Below, piece by piece: positions 8,567 through 16,721 of a stretch of 64,000 nucleotides of DNA; within the stretch, counting starts at the first letter, position 1, and each line of letters starts with the position of its first letter. The notes below the pieces were generated by a model. The model was given only the letters and a program-made list of their open reading frames with translations, was not told the DNA's origin and did not search any database. This stretch comes from Mycolicibacterium monacense (GTDB lineage Bacteria > Actinomycetota > Actinomycetes > Mycobacteriales > Mycobacteriaceae), in NCBI RefSeq assembly GCF_010731575.1, contig NZ_AP022617.1, positions 558,001 through 622,000 of the forward strand, written 5' to 3'. A program made the translations under genes and the position numbers.

Positions 8567-9018
8567 CCGCGACCTCCGTGCTGCGCGTAGGCGTGCAGGC
8601 ACCGTCCCGCGAGTACGGACCGTTGACACGCCAGATGTTCGTTCGTTATGCCGGGGCGTCGGGCGATCTGAACCCCATGCACTACGACGACGAACTGGCC
8701 CGGTCCGCGGGGTACCCGTCGGTGTTCGCGCAGGGCATGTTCTCCGCAGCGTTGCTGGCCGGCTTCGCGACCGACTGGCTGGGTGCACGGCCTGTGCGCC
8801 GCTTCGGCGTGCGCTTTCGTGAGCAGGTCTGGCCCGGCGACGTGCTGACCTGCTCGGGGACCGTGACCGCGGTGTCCGCGGAACCGGACGGCGACCGGGT
8901 CACGGTGGAGTTGACGGCGACCCGGCAGACGGGCGGCGTCGCGATCACCGGCACGGCGGAGTTTCTCCTCCCCCGAAACGCGCCCGAGGGTGACGCGGCC
9001 GGCCCGGATAGGCCATAG
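8563..9018 (+). CDS. MaoC-type (R)-hydratase subunit, catalytic (HadB-like)
   Basis: This 151-residue hot-dog protein has the hydratase active site GDLNPMHYD, with Asp and His spaced as in (R)-specific enoyl hydratases, followed by FAQGMFSAALLAGF. It is translationally coupled to the upstream non-catalytic half. Together they would hydrate a 2-enoyl-CoA in a degradation pathway, or act on an unusual acyl chain; fatty-acid synthase genes are not nearby, so a catabolic role is favoured. Confidence 0.83.
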   Translation: MTATSVLRVGVQAPSREYGPLTRQMFVRYAGASGDLNPMHYDDELARSAGYPSVFAQGMFSAALLAGFATDWLGARPVRRFGVRFREQVWPGDVLTCSGTVTAVSAEPDGDRVTVELTATRQTGGVAITGTAEFLLPRNAPEGDAAGPDRP

Positions 9019-9030
9019 GCTAGAAACATC

Positions 9031-10371
9031 ATGGCCGAAGCCTCGATCGTCCGCCGAGCCAGCTACGGCCCCTCCAGCCCTGCTGTGGGTGCCCGCGGCG
9101 CCACCACGCGTAGCCGGATCACCGAGGTGTCGCTGGAGCTGTTCGGCCGACTCGGGTACTTCGACACCTCGGTCGACGCGATCGCCAAGGCGGCAGGTGT
9201 GTCCCGGGCCACCCTGTATCAGTACTTCCAGGGCAAGGACGAGATCTTCCTCGAGCTGCTCAACGAGTGCGGTAGCGCGCTGTTCCGGGTGGCCCGCCGC
9301 ATCGGTCCACTCGGCCCCGACGAAGTCGGCTTCGACAATTTGAACTGGTGGCTGGGCGAGTGGAGCTGGGTGTTCGAGAAGTACTCCACCATGTTCGTGC
9401 AGTGGACGGCGATCGCCTCGTCGGACACGAAGGTGCGGCCGCAGATCACCCGCTTCGTCCGTAGCTACAACCACCGCGTCGCCGAGCGGCTGGCCGCGTC
9501 CGGACTGCAGGGTCTGGACCCGGAGGTGGCGGCCATGACCATGACCGCGCTGGTGCACCGCATCAACCTGTTCGTGCACACCGACCGTGCCTATGGCCGA
9601 AGCGCGAAGGACGCGGTCGACACGCTTTCGGTGTTCCTGCAGCTGGCGTTGTTCCCCGACACCCCGCCGTCGGTGCTGACGTCGCTGCGTCTGCGCGCCA
9701 GCGCTGACCCGGCGGCCGACGTGGACGCCGTCGAGGTGCCTGCGGCTCCGGACATTGAAGGACTGTCCATCAGCGATCGCACCGCCACCCTCAGCAAGCG
9801 AGCCGTGAGTACCGTGACGGCGTTGGCCGCCGCAGGCGCCGCCCAGTTCCGTGCCCACGGCTACCGCAGCACGAGTGTGGACGACATCGTGGAGGCGGCC
9901 GCCGTCGCCCGGGGCACCTTCTACAAGTACTTCAGCGACAAGCAGGATTTACTGGCCGCGGTGGCCGCCGAGATCTATACCGCTGCAATGGCGTTCGCCG
10001 AGCGCATCGCCGACGTGGACCCCGTGGCGGACGAGGAGACGCTGCGGAACTGGCTGGCCACCTACGTTGAGTTCTACGACCGGTACTCCGGCTGCATCGA
10101 AGCGTGGGCGGAAGGCGCCACCGACGACCCCACGATCGTCGGGATCGGGGAGAACGGCCAGGTCCTGATGGATGTCGGCGCGGCAAGGATGTTGACCGGC
10201 CGACCGGGCCCCTACTCGTTCGACCCGGTAGTCGCAGCGCTGATCCTGCGCGCACTGGTGACCCGTGTCCGGCAGGCCGCGCTGGATCTGCCCGAGCCGA
10301 TCCACGACGACGAGATCGTGGAGTTGTTGGTGACGCTGATCCGGCGCGGCTTCTTCGGCCTCCCGACGTAG
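9031..10371 (+). CDS. Two-headed TetR/AcrR-family regulator
   Basis: This 446-residue protein contains two complete TetR units. The first DNA-binding head is at about residues 25-75 (SLELFGRLGYFDTSVDAIAKAAGVSRATLYQYF), and a second at about 255-305 (FRAHGYRSTSVDDIVEAAAVARGTFYKYF); each is followed by a helical ligand-binding type region. Single TetR proteins have about 200 residues, so this is a head-to-tail fusion that could bind a palindrome as a pseudo-dimer. The ATG is ten bases after a TAGGCT hexamer at 9016-9021, so the leader may be very short. It lies directly downstream of the hydratase pair and upstream of the racemase-like gene. Ligand and target are unknown. Confidence 0.85.
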   Translation: MAEASIVRRASYGPSSPAVGARGATTRSRITEVSLELFGRLGYFDTSVDAIAKAAGVSRATLYQYFQGKDEIFLELLNECGSALFRVARRIGPLGPDEVGFDNLNWWLGEWSWVFEKYSTMFVQWTAIASSDTKVRPQITRFVRSYNHRVAERLAASGLQGLDPEVAAMTMTALVHRINLFVHTDRAYGRSAKDAVDTLSVFLQLALFPDTPPSVLTSLRLRASADPAADVDAVEVPAAPDIEGLSISDRTATLSKRAVSTVTALAAAGAAQFRAHGYRSTSVDDIVEAAAVARGTFYKYFSDKQDLLAAVAAEIYTAAMAFAERIADVDPVADEETLRNWLATYVEFYDRYSGCIEAWAEGATDDPTIVGIGENGQVLMDVGAARMLTGRPGPYSFDPVVAALILRALVTRVRQAALDLPEPIHDDEIVELLVTLIRRGFFGLPT

Positions 10372-10463
10372 TGGGCGCGCACCCGCCGATGCCGTCGTGA
10401 CGCAGCCGGCGACGCCGGCCAATGGCGCCTCGGTCAATTTGCGGTGCCGGCGCTCGGCATTCG

Positions 10464-10477
10464 TGACATGTTTGTCA
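10464..10477. promoter_or_regulatory. Candidate operator, TGACA-N4-TGTCA
   Basis: TGACA-TGTT-TGTCA is a perfect inverted repeat in the 201-base gap between the double-TetR gene and the CoA-transferase gene. It fits the same TRACA-N4-TGTYA pattern as 3990-4003 and 12513-12526. The right arm runs into GTCAGATATGC, which recurs as GTCAGATACGC at 10548-10558, close to the promoter of the next gene. Confidence 0.42.
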
Positions 10478-10560
10478 GATATGCACTACCAGCAGTTTCA
10501 ACCTCATTGTATTGAGCCATAACTGGCCAGACAGAGGTGAACGATCCGTCAGATACGCGC

Positions 10561-10575
10561 TAGGATGGGGCCGTG
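10561..10575 (+). promoter_or_regulatory. -10 hexamer TAGGAT giving a likely leaderless mRNA
   Basis: TAGGAT at 10561-10566 is followed by six bases and then the GTG at 10573. This spacing places the transcription start at the start codon. No ribosome site precedes the GTG, consistent with leaderless translation, which is common in mycobacteria. Confidence 0.45.
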
Positions 10576-11667
10576 GTAGACGGCTTGCCTGCAATTCCGG
10601 CCGGCCCGCTGGCCGGTGTCAAGGTGGTCGAGCTGGCCGGCATGGGGCCCGGCCCACACGCCGCGATGCTGCTTGCCGACATGGGCGCGGAGGTGGTGCG
10701 CGTCGAGCGGCCGGGACGCGGCGGTGGCGGCGCCCAGCTACGCGGGCGCCGGATCGTCTCTGCTGATCTCAAGGACGCCGGTGACCTCGATCAGGTGCGC
10801 CGGCTGATCGACCGGTCCGACGTTCTCATCGAGGGATTCCGTCCAGGCGTCACGGAACGAATGGGCCTGGGGCCCGATGAATGCTGCCGCCGCAATCCGG
10901 GACTGGTCTACACCCGCGTCACCGGGTGGGGGCAGACCGGCCCCCGTGCCGCGCAGGCCGGCCACGACATCAACTACATCGGCCTCACCGGACTGTTGCA
11001 CGCCATCGGCGCGCCGGACCGCCCGCCCGCGCCGCCGCTGAACGTCGTCGGCGACTACGGCGGCGGCTCGCTGTTCGCGGTCGTCGGCGTGCTGGCCGCC
11101 CTGGTCGAACGGCAGACCTCCGGCCGCGGTCAGGTCATCGACGCCGCCATCGTCAACGGTACGGCGTTGCTGGCACACGTGCTGTGGTCCATGCGCGCCG
11201 ACGGCCGGTGGTCCGGCGAGCGGGGCGCCAACATCTTCGACGGCTCCGCGCCGTTCTACCGCACCTACGAATGCGCCGACGGGGGCTTCGTCGCGGTGGG
11301 CGCACTGGAACCGCAGTTCTACGCCGAGCTGCTGCGGCTTTTGGATATCGACCCGGAAACGCTTGGCCCGCAACGGGACCGCGCCGGGTGGCCGGCCATG
11401 GGTCGGCTGCTGGCCGACAGATTCCGGGAGTATCCGCGTGACCACTGGTCGGAGGTGTTCGCAGGCACCGATGCGTGCGTGACGCCGGTCCTGACCATTG
11501 CCGAAGCGATGGAGGATTCCCACCTGAGCGCACGCGGCGTGTTCGTCGACGTCAACGGGGTCCGTCAGCCCGGGCCGGCTCCGCTCTTCTCGCGTACCCC
11601 CGCGCCACCGCCTGCGCCGCCGCGCGCCATGCCGGTCACGCCGACATCGCCACCGCCATCCCGGTGA
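10573..11667 (+). CDS. Family III CoA-transferase / alpha-methylacyl-CoA racemase-like enzyme
   Basis: This 364-residue CaiB/BaiF-family protein starts with [36 protein letters not shown]. It carries residues matching the catalytic set of the M. tuberculosis alpha-methylacyl-CoA racemase: His in [12 protein letters not shown], Asp in NVVGDYGGG and Glu in [11 protein letters not shown]. It therefore more likely epimerises a 2-methylacyl-CoA than transfers CoA; such epimerisation is needed when sterol or isoprenoid side chains enter beta-oxidation. The C-terminal 30 residues are Pro/Ala rich. The 3' end overlaps the convergent dioxygenase by 32 bases. Confidence 0.82.
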   Translation: MVDGLPAIPAGPLAGVKVVELAGMGPGPHAAMLLADMGAEVVRVERPGRGGGGAQLRGRRIVSADLKDAGDLDQVRRLIDRSDVLIEGFRPGVTERMGLGPDECCRRNPGLVYTRVTGWGQTGPRAAQAGHDINYIGLTGLLHAIGAPDRPPAPPLNVVGDYGGGSLFAVVGVLAALVERQTSGRGQVIDAAIVNGTALLAHVLWSMRADGRWSGERGANIFDGSAPFYRTYECADGGFVAVGALEPQFYAELLRLLDIDPETLGPQRDRAGWPAMGRLLADRFREYPRDHWSEVFAGTDACVTPVLTIAEAMEDSHLSARGVFVDVNGVRQPGPAPLFSRTPAPPPAPPRAMPVTPTSPPPSR

Positions 11668-12493
11668 TCCATTCCGGGACCGGCTCGTAGACCAGCGGCG
11701 TCAACGGCCGGCCGCCGCCCGCAGCACCCGCGGCAACCCAGGTGCGTACCTCGTTGGCACCCGCGCCCCCGCGTGCATGCGCACTGTCGACGAGCCCGAT
11801 CAGCGCTTCGACGTCCCAGTGCAACATCGCGTCTAAGACCTCGTGGTCCCAGTCGGGTCGGATCTTGTTGCGCGCCTCGGCCATACCGTCGGCGATGATC
11901 CGCGCCCGCTCGTCGTCGGTGAGAGCGTAGGTGTCGACCTCCAGGCTCGGTGGTGAGTGCGACAGCCCGCCGGTGCCGATCACCAGTGCCCGCTCGTCGA
12001 TGCTGTCGAGGAAACGCCCGACCTCAGCTCCGAATTCGGCCACACGGCGTCCGGTCGGGAGCGGAGCCGTCGCGCAGTTCACCGGCACTGGGATCACCGG
12101 TTTGACCGCGAGCTCGCCCAGCAGGTCCCGAACCGGTTGCGCGAACGCGTGATCCAGCCCGATATCGCGGCATGCGGCGACATCGAATCCCGCGGCGAGC
12201 AGGTGCTCGCACAACCCTCGGGCCACGTGCGACGGGACGTCGAGGCCACCGGCGGGGTGGCCCCCCTCGGCGAGGATCGACGCTGACAGGGCGACGGCGA
12301 AGGCCGGAACCACATGGCGGAACGCCCGCCGGTGGTCTCCGCCGAACACGATGACCACGTCGGGATCGAAGCGCTGCACGTCCTCGGCCGCCGCCGCCAG
12401 CGCCGAGCGAAACCGATGACCGAACGCGTGCTCGACATCGCGTTCCTTGCCCGGGCTGTGGCTTGCGCACACAACCAGCCGATCAGACCTCAT
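11636..12493 (-). CDS. Class III extradiol ring-cleavage dioxygenase, MhpB-like
   Basis: This 285-residue LigB-superfamily protein has the landmarks of 2,3-dihydroxyphenylpropionate 1,2-dioxygenase: an early [15 protein letters not shown], and [10 protein letters not shown], where the histidines bind iron or act in catalysis. It should cleave a catechol ring next to the hydroxyls using Fe(II) and oxygen. The ATG has GGAGG upstream. No hydrolase or hydratase of a classical meta-cleavage operon is adjacent, so the exact catechol is uncertain. A candidate operator sits 17 bases upstream of the start. Confidence 0.83.
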   Translation of the reverse strand: MRSDRLVVCASHSPGKERDVEHAFGHRFRSALAAAAEDVQRFDPDVVIVFGGDHRRAFRHVVPAFAVALSASILAEGGHPAGGLDVPSHVARGLCEHLLAAGFDVAACRDIGLDHAFAQPVRDLLGELAVKPVIPVPVNCATAPLPTGRRVAEFGAEVGRFLDSIDERALVIGTGGLSHSPPSLEVDTYALTDDERARIIADGMAEARNKIRPDWDHEVLDAMLHWDVEALIGLVDSAHARGGAGANEVRTWVAAGAAGGGRPLTPLVYEPVPEWITGMAVAMSA

Positions 12494-12509
12494 ACTGGCA
12501 CCTCCACGG

Positions 12510-12527
12510 AAGTGACACTACTGTTAG
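12510..12527 (-). promoter_or_regulatory. Candidate operator, TGACA-N4-TGTTA
   Basis: The core TGACA-CTAC-TGTTA is at 12513-12526. Read on the minus strand, the extended site ATCTAACAGTAGTGTCAC agrees with 3987-4004 at 16 of 18 positions and has the same orientation to its downstream gene, the dioxygenase starting at 12493. Confidence 0.45.
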
Positions 12528-12814
12528 ATGAGCTGTCGTGTCCACGGAGCACACCGAATCACCGTCCTGTGCCGCAAGCCGGTGTGCCGAACCTGCACAC
12601 CTCACGTTGACGGTAGCGGTCACCGAAACCCGTCTTTCGCCGGCGACTTCGCCTCGAGTTGTTCCGCAAAAAATCTGCGACGGGCGTCTGAGGGTCTTGG
12701 AGCGGTGCGGCTGAGCTACCCGATGTGGTTGCAGGACTGTGCACGTCTGCCAACGACGTGGGGATTTCCCCGGACCAGGACCATCAGATCAGTGAACGCG
12801 TCTGTGGAACGCCG
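12528..12814. other. Gap without a convincing gene
   Basis: Between the dioxygenase start and the ferredoxin stop there are 321 bases. Apart from the candidate operator, I see only a short hairpin GGTGTG...CACACC at 12581-12601. The open frame crossing it on the plus strand lacks a ribosome site and any recognisable protein feature. A promoter for the dioxygenase must lie here, but I cannot place it. Confidence 0.5.
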
Positions 12815-13009
12815 TCAGACATCCACCGCGACTGCCGATTCCGGGCAGTTGGCCGCGGCGTGACGAGCTGCCTCAGCCTGGTCGTCCCGGACAGTGCCGT
12901 CACCGATCACGTGGCCGTAGCCGTGCTCGTCGTCGGTGTAGACGTCGGGCGCCAAGGCGTAGCACATTCCGTGACCCATGCACTTGTCGGAATCGATGGC
13001 GACCTTCAC
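12815..13009 (-). CDS. P450-associated 3Fe-4S ferredoxin
   Basis: This 64-residue ferredoxin starts at a GTG that overlaps the P450 stop (GTGA). The cluster motif is CMGHGMC followed by a distant CP pair near residue 55. The position that carries the second cysteine in 4Fe-4S proteins is His, the arrangement typical of the small mycobacterial ferredoxins that serve P450s with a three-iron cluster. It should pass electrons to the upstream-encoded P450. No ferredoxin reductase gene is nearby, so a shared reductase is likely. Confidence 0.85.
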   Translation of the reverse strand: MKVAIDSDKCMGHGMCYALAPDVYTDDEHGYGHVIGDGTVRDDQAEAARHAAANCPESAVAVDV

Positions 13010-14193
13010 GACGGATCTCCGACGGTCAGATGCAGCGAATCGAGACCGACGGTGCCCCGCGGCCAGTGCACGTGCGGTGTGGTGCCCTCGGTGATGTGGT
13101 AGTGCGGGATGCGTTTGTGCCACTCCTCGTAAGCCACCTGCATCTCGAGACGGGCCAGATGCGAACCGAGGCAACGGTGGACACCGGTGCCGAAGGTGAT
13201 GTGGCGGTTGTCGCTGCGGTGGAAATCGATCTCATACGGGTTGGGGAAGAGCTTCTCGTCGCGGTTGGCCACGGCGAGGTAGCTGGTGATGCGACTGCCC
13301 TCCGGCAGGGTGTGCGCCCCCACCTGTGTGTCCTGGGTGGTCACGCGGGGGATGAACGGGGCCGGCGGATCCAGTCGCAGCAATTCTTCCATCGCGACCG
13401 GAATCAGGGCCGGGTCCTCCACGATTTCCCTTCTCCGGTCAGGGTTTTCGGCGAGCCGCTGCATGCCGAAGCCCAGCGAGTCCATCACGGTGTCGAGGCC
13501 GGCCAGAATGAACAGGAAGCACAGCCCGATGGCTTCTTCGTCGGACAGCGCGTCGGGTGGCTCGATGTTGAGCACTTGGCTGAGCACGTCGTCGCCCGGT
13601 ACCCCACGCCGCTGCTGAATCAGCTCGGTCAGGTACATGAACAGTTCGGCGGCCTTGAGCATGCCCTCCTGGGCCGCTTCATCGATTGTGGTCTGCCCCG
13701 CGGCAGCACTCAGGTTCAGCACGGCGTTCTTCCACTCGATGAACTGGTCCCGCATCTCCAGAGGCAGCCCGAAGAGGGTGAGGAACACCTGCGTGGGGAA
13801 CACCGAAGCCACCTCCGCAACGAAGTCGCATTCACCGCGCGCCACGATCGGCTCGATGAGTTCGACCATCTGCGCGCGCAGATCCGCTTCGAGTGGCTTG
13901 ATCACCCGCGGGCTGAAGAACGGCTGCAGGATGCGTCGGTACCGGGCCTGCTCGGGTGGGTCGAATGCGATGGGGACGAGCGGTACAGGACTGGCCAGCA
14001 CGTCGAAGGCTCTCTTGGAGGAGAACACCGACGGGTTCTTCAGCACCAGTTCCACGAAGTCCCGGCTGGTGGCGGCGTACCCGTCCTCCACCTCCACGAG
14101 CGGATGCTCGTCCAGCGTGCGCCAGGCCTCATCACGCGCCGCGGGCATCGGAAGGGTCTCGGTGGACACCTTGGGCAGGGAGTCGGTTGTCAA
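13006..14193 (-). CDS. Cytochrome P450 with dedicated ferredoxin
   Basis: The heme protein has 395 residues, with AGLDT in the I helix, EELLR as the ExxR motif and the heme loop FGTGVHRCLGSHLAR. I start at a TTG at 14193 because GAGGA is five bases upstream; the open frame to 14262 has no better site. The sequence around FSSKRAFDVLASPVPLVPIAFDPP is closely similar to the P450 at 17483, so the two are paralogues. This copy is coupled to a ferredoxin gene and lacks the 16-bp palindrome found upstream of the other, so the two may be expressed under different conditions. Confidence 0.87.
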   Translation of the reverse strand: MTTDSLPKVSTETLPMPAARDEAWRTLDEHPLVEVEDGYAATSRDFVELVLKNPSVFSSKRAFDVLASPVPLVPIAFDPPEQARYRRILQPFFSPRVIKPLEADLRAQMVELIEPIVARGECDFVAEVASVFPTQVFLTLFGLPLEMRDQFIEWKNAVLNLSAAAGQTTIDEAAQEGMLKAAELFMYLTELIQQRRGVPGDDVLSQVLNIEPPDALSDEEAIGLCFLFILAGLDTVMDSLGFGMQRLAENPDRRREIVEDPALIPVAMEELLRLDPPAPFIPRVTTQDTQVGAHTLPEGSRITSYLAVANRDEKLFPNPYEIDFHRSDNRHITFGTGVHRCLGSHLARLEMQVAYEEWHKRIPHYHITEGTTPHVHWPRGTVGLDSLHLTVGDPS

Positions 14194-14289
14194 AACGCGT
14201 CCTCGATTCGGTTGCGGCACTCGATAGCCTGCTGTGACGCCGGCTACACCGGAGTGTGCCATCGCTGTCAGATCAAGACAAGTAGCCGT

Positions 14290-14391
14290 GGGGTAAACCC
14301 CTGTTCATATGCCTTTATTTGGCATGTACATGACGTCAGAAACGGGGAGTGTGCCGGAACCTGCATACGATGCGCGCCCGCAACATATAGT
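14290..14391 (+). promoter_or_regulatory. Promoter region of the first AveC-like gene
   Basis: The divergent gap has three short symmetric elements: GGGGT-AA-ACCCC at 14290-14301, ATGCC-N7-GGCAT at 14309-14325 and TGACGTCA at 14331-14338. A good -10 hexamer, TATAGT, is at 14386-14391, 43 bases before the GTG at 14435; no clear -35 is visible. Which regulator acts here is unknown. Confidence 0.35.
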
Positions 14392-14434
14392 GAACTAGGT
14401 TACAGATCTGAAACCCCCTCGAGACGGAGGTTCC

Positions 14435-15367
14435 GTGACGCTCCTGTTAGCCGATCCGCCGATCCCCCCCGCGTTGGTGGACCCGTCGGGCACGTGGTTC
14501 TTCAACTGGGTCATTCCGATCGTGGGCGGGCTCGTCATCCTGCTCGCCATCGCGGACTCCGTCCGTCGAAGGCGGCTGACCTGGGGACTGCTGTTCCTCG
14601 TCAACAGCATGCTGGTCTACTGGATGGAATCGGTGGGCGACTGGGGTCAGCAGCTGATCTACAGCCCCACCTTCATGCAGCACCACGTCATGGACTGGCT
14701 GCCGCTCAAGACGCCGTACGACCCGATGTTCATGCCGTTCGCCTACGCCGTCTACTGGACCGTGCACGCCCTCGTCATCTTCTGGCTCGGCCAGCTACTC
14801 GTGAAAAAGTTCGGCTGGAGCATGCTGAAAGCCATTGTGGTCTTGGCGATTCCCGTGAACTACGCCTGGGACTTCTTCGTCGAGGGTATCGCTGCGGCCA
14901 TGGGTTGGTGGACATATGACCCGGGTATGGGCCCGGTGATGACGTTCTCCAATGGCGGGCAGATCACGTTGCTGTGGACCATCGGCCTGATGTGCTTCTG
15001 GCCCAACCTGATCGCGTATTGGGCCGGCAAGCCGCCGGTTCGTGGCCTGAACCACTTCGAGCGCTTCTTCGGACTCGAGCGCTTCACCCGGCCCAAAGCC
15101 ATCGGCGATGCGCCGCTGTCGTCAACAGCCGGCTCGGGCGGTGTGACCGCGACCGCGACCGCCACCCCAGCGTCGACGCGACGCTCCAGGCAACAGGAAT
15201 ACGACGATCTCCTGGACTACGAGGTGACGATCCCGCGGTGGAAGTTCGAACTCGCTCGGTTCGGCGCCTGGTTCGTGGTCTTCCAGGTGAGTTTCGCTCT
15301 GCTGTTGGTGGTGCCCCTCGTGGTCATGCGGGTCGTCACCGGCAACGACAGCATCTACGCGCCGTGA
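14435..15367 (+). CDS. AveC-like (spirocyclase family) membrane protein 1
   Basis: A 310-residue protein with about six hydrophobic helices, for example residues 16-38, 45-65 and a final one near 285-305. The lines ALVIFWLGQLL, NYAWDFFVEG and MGWWTYDPGMGP are typical of the family named after AveC, which forms the spiroketal in avermectin biosynthesis. Many actinobacterial homologues are in catabolic rather than polyketide clusters and have no known reaction. The GTG has GGAGG upstream. The C-terminal 60 residues include a charged Ser/Thr/Ala-rich loop. It is followed by a 39-residue membrane peptide gene and a second, divergent paralogue. Confidence 0.75.
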   Translation: MTLLLADPPIPPALVDPSGTWFFNWVIPIVGGLVILLAIADSVRRRRLTWGLLFLVNSMLVYWMESVGDWGQQLIYSPTFMQHHVMDWLPLKTPYDPMFMPFAYAVYWTVHALVIFWLGQLLVKKFGWSMLKAIVVLAIPVNYAWDFFVEGIAAAMGWWTYDPGMGPVMTFSNGGQITLLWTIGLMCFWPNLIAYWAGKPPVRGLNHFERFFGLERFTRPKAIGDAPLSSTAGSGGVTATATATPASTRRSRQQEYDDLLDYEVTIPRWKFELARFGAWFVVFQVSFALLLVVPLVVMRVVTGNDSIYAP

Positions 15368-15398
15368 CCGCACGCCAACACAACCGGAAGGCACACAC

Positions 15399-15518
15399 AT
15401 GAGTTTCCTACCCCCGCCGACCCGCGAAGGGTTGATCTCCGAGACGGTGCGGTTGCTGGGCGGCTGCGTCGCCGGCATCGTGCTGCTGGGCATCGTCGTC
15501 TACTTCCTGACGGTGTGA
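15399..15518 (+). CDS. 39-residue single-pass membrane peptide
   Basis: This small frame runs from an ATG at 15399 to a TGA at 15516-15518. A GGAAGG ribosome site lies about nine bases upstream. The peptide begins with a short polar, proline-containing stretch, has one Arg/Glu pair, and from residue 19 is a single hydrophobic helix (LLGGCVAGIVLLGIVVYFL) ending in TV. It lies 31 bases after AveC-like 1, in the same orientation, so it may be co-translated and be a small subunit of that membrane protein. I recognise no family. Confidence 0.6.
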   Translation: MSFLPPPTREGLISETVRLLGGCVAGIVLLGIVVYFLTV

Positions 15519-15603
15519 CCATCAACGCCAACGCGACCGCTCTGAGTGAACTGGTGGCGGCGGTGCTGCCGAAGGCCGATAGCCACGGCATTCGGACAAG
15601 GCG

Positions 15604-15632
15604 TTGACACTGTGACAGTGAACTGCCATCTT
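15604..15632 (+). promoter_or_regulatory. Promoter with 16-bp palindromic operator, site 1
   Basis: TTGACA at 15604-15609 and CATCTT at 15627-15632 are spaced by 17 bases. Between them is TGACAGT-GA-ACTGCCA at 15613-15628, one of six copies of the cluster palindrome. It lies 34 bases before the GTG of AveC-like 2. Confidence 0.65.
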
Positions 15633-15662
15633 TGGTAGGTCGTCGCCAAAGGAGGCGTTGCA

Positions 15663-16709
15663 GTGACAGATCTCAAAAGCCCCGACGAGGTCGGCCGCGT
15701 CGAGTCAGCGGTCGAGCCGGCGCAGATCAAAACCGTTCGGCCGGTGCTGTTCTGGTCGGGAGTCGGTGCGGTGTGCATCCTTTTCGCCGCCTACGTCTAC
15801 ACGTCGTGGATCGTGTCTGGGAACGCGACGCCGGCGGACCCGGGTCCCGATCCGATCCCCGGCGGCACCCAATTGGCGATGACGATCTTCCAAATCGCGT
15901 GCCCGACACTGGCTCTGGTCGCGATCGTCTACGTCGTCCGCAAGAGTCTGCGCGAGCGGCAGCTCTGCGTCGAGGCCGCCGTCGTGATCGGGTCGGCCAT
16001 CGCCTGGTGGCACGATCCGCTGATCAACTGGTTTCAGCCGGTGCTGTTCTACAACGCCGGCCTGGTCAACTTCGGCAACTGGATGGAGAACGTCCCCGGA
16101 TCGCTGAGCCCCGGCAGTCGGTTGATGGCCGAGCCGGTGCTGATGATCGGAATGATCTACATCTGGATGCCGCTGGCCATGGGCAAGTTGGCCGGGTGGG
16201 CGATGCGTAGGGCGCGCCGCCGCTGGCCGACGCTGGGGCCGGTTCGCACGTTCTTCGCCGGCTGGCTTGCGGTGTACGTCATCGAGTTTCCCCTCGAGAT
16301 CTTTGCGGTGCACCACGGCCTGGTCGCGTATCCGGCGTCGATTCCCGGTGCCACGCTGTGGGCCGGCCAGACGGTGCAGATACCGCTCTACGGTCCCATT
16401 CTCTGGTCCCTTGTGCTCAGCTCCAGCGGGGCGCTGATGTTCTTCCGTAACCGCAACGGCCAGATCCGGGTGGAGGCGGGCGTGGAGACCCTGCGCTGGG
16501 CCGGGCCGCGCGTCAAGGCGCTGCTGCGGGTGCTGGCGGTCACCGGTTTTCTGCACGTGGTGGCGATCGGCGTGTATGACCTGCCGGTGAACCTCGCCGG
16601 TCTTTACGCCGGACCGACCGAGACCTACCCGAGCTATATGCGCACGCAGTACTGCGGACCGGACACCCCGCGGGCCTGCCCCGACGGCACCCTGTTCGAC
16701 GACCAGTAG
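15663..16709 (+). CDS. AveC-like (spirocyclase family) membrane protein 2
   Basis: This 348-residue membrane protein has about six or seven hydrophobic segments: the first at 25-52, then 75-90, 100-118, 158-172, 195-215 and 240-260, and a last one near 285-305. Motifs such as AWWHDPLINWFQPVLFYN, NFGNWMENVPG and EFPLEIFAVHHGLVAYP place it in the AveC family but in a branch distinct from the neighbour at 14435. AAAGGAGG is upstream of the GTG. The C-terminal tail outside the last helix contains the only two cysteines of a CGPDTPRACPDG loop. Control by the cluster palindrome is likely from site 1. Confidence 0.75.
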   Translation: MTDLKSPDEVGRVESAVEPAQIKTVRPVLFWSGVGAVCILFAAYVYTSWIVSGNATPADPGPDPIPGGTQLAMTIFQIACPTLALVAIVYVVRKSLRERQLCVEAAVVIGSAIAWWHDPLINWFQPVLFYNAGLVNFGNWMENVPGSLSPGSRLMAEPVLMIGMIYIWMPLAMGKLAGWAMRRARRRWPTLGPVRTFFAGWLAVYVIEFPLEIFAVHHGLVAYPASIPGATLWAGQTVQIPLYGPILWSLVLSSSGALMFFRNRNGQIRVEAGVETLRWAGPRVKALLRVLAVTGFLHVVAIGVYDLPVNLAGLYAGPTETYPSYMRTQYCGPDTPRACPDGTLFDDQ

Positions 16710-16721
16710 GTCGCGGCTTCG

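Noticed and set aside
12697..12730. A string with a tRNA-like D-arm (GGCTGAGCTACCC)
   Set aside because: No acceptor stem, anticodon arm or T-arm can be folded around it.
12528..12863. 111-codon open frame in the gap before the ferredoxin gene
   Set aside because: No ribosome site, no known features, and it runs into the ferredoxin gene on the other strand.
14386..14400. AGTGAACT core near the first AveC-like promoter, like the core of sites 1 and 4
   Set aside because: Outer arm bases (TGAC and GTCA) do not match, so it is not counted as a seventh operator.
15515..15607. 30-codon frame starting at a GTG that overlaps the 39-residue peptide stop
   Set aside because: No ribosome site of its own and no hydrophobic or other recognisable pattern; mentioned only as a possibility.
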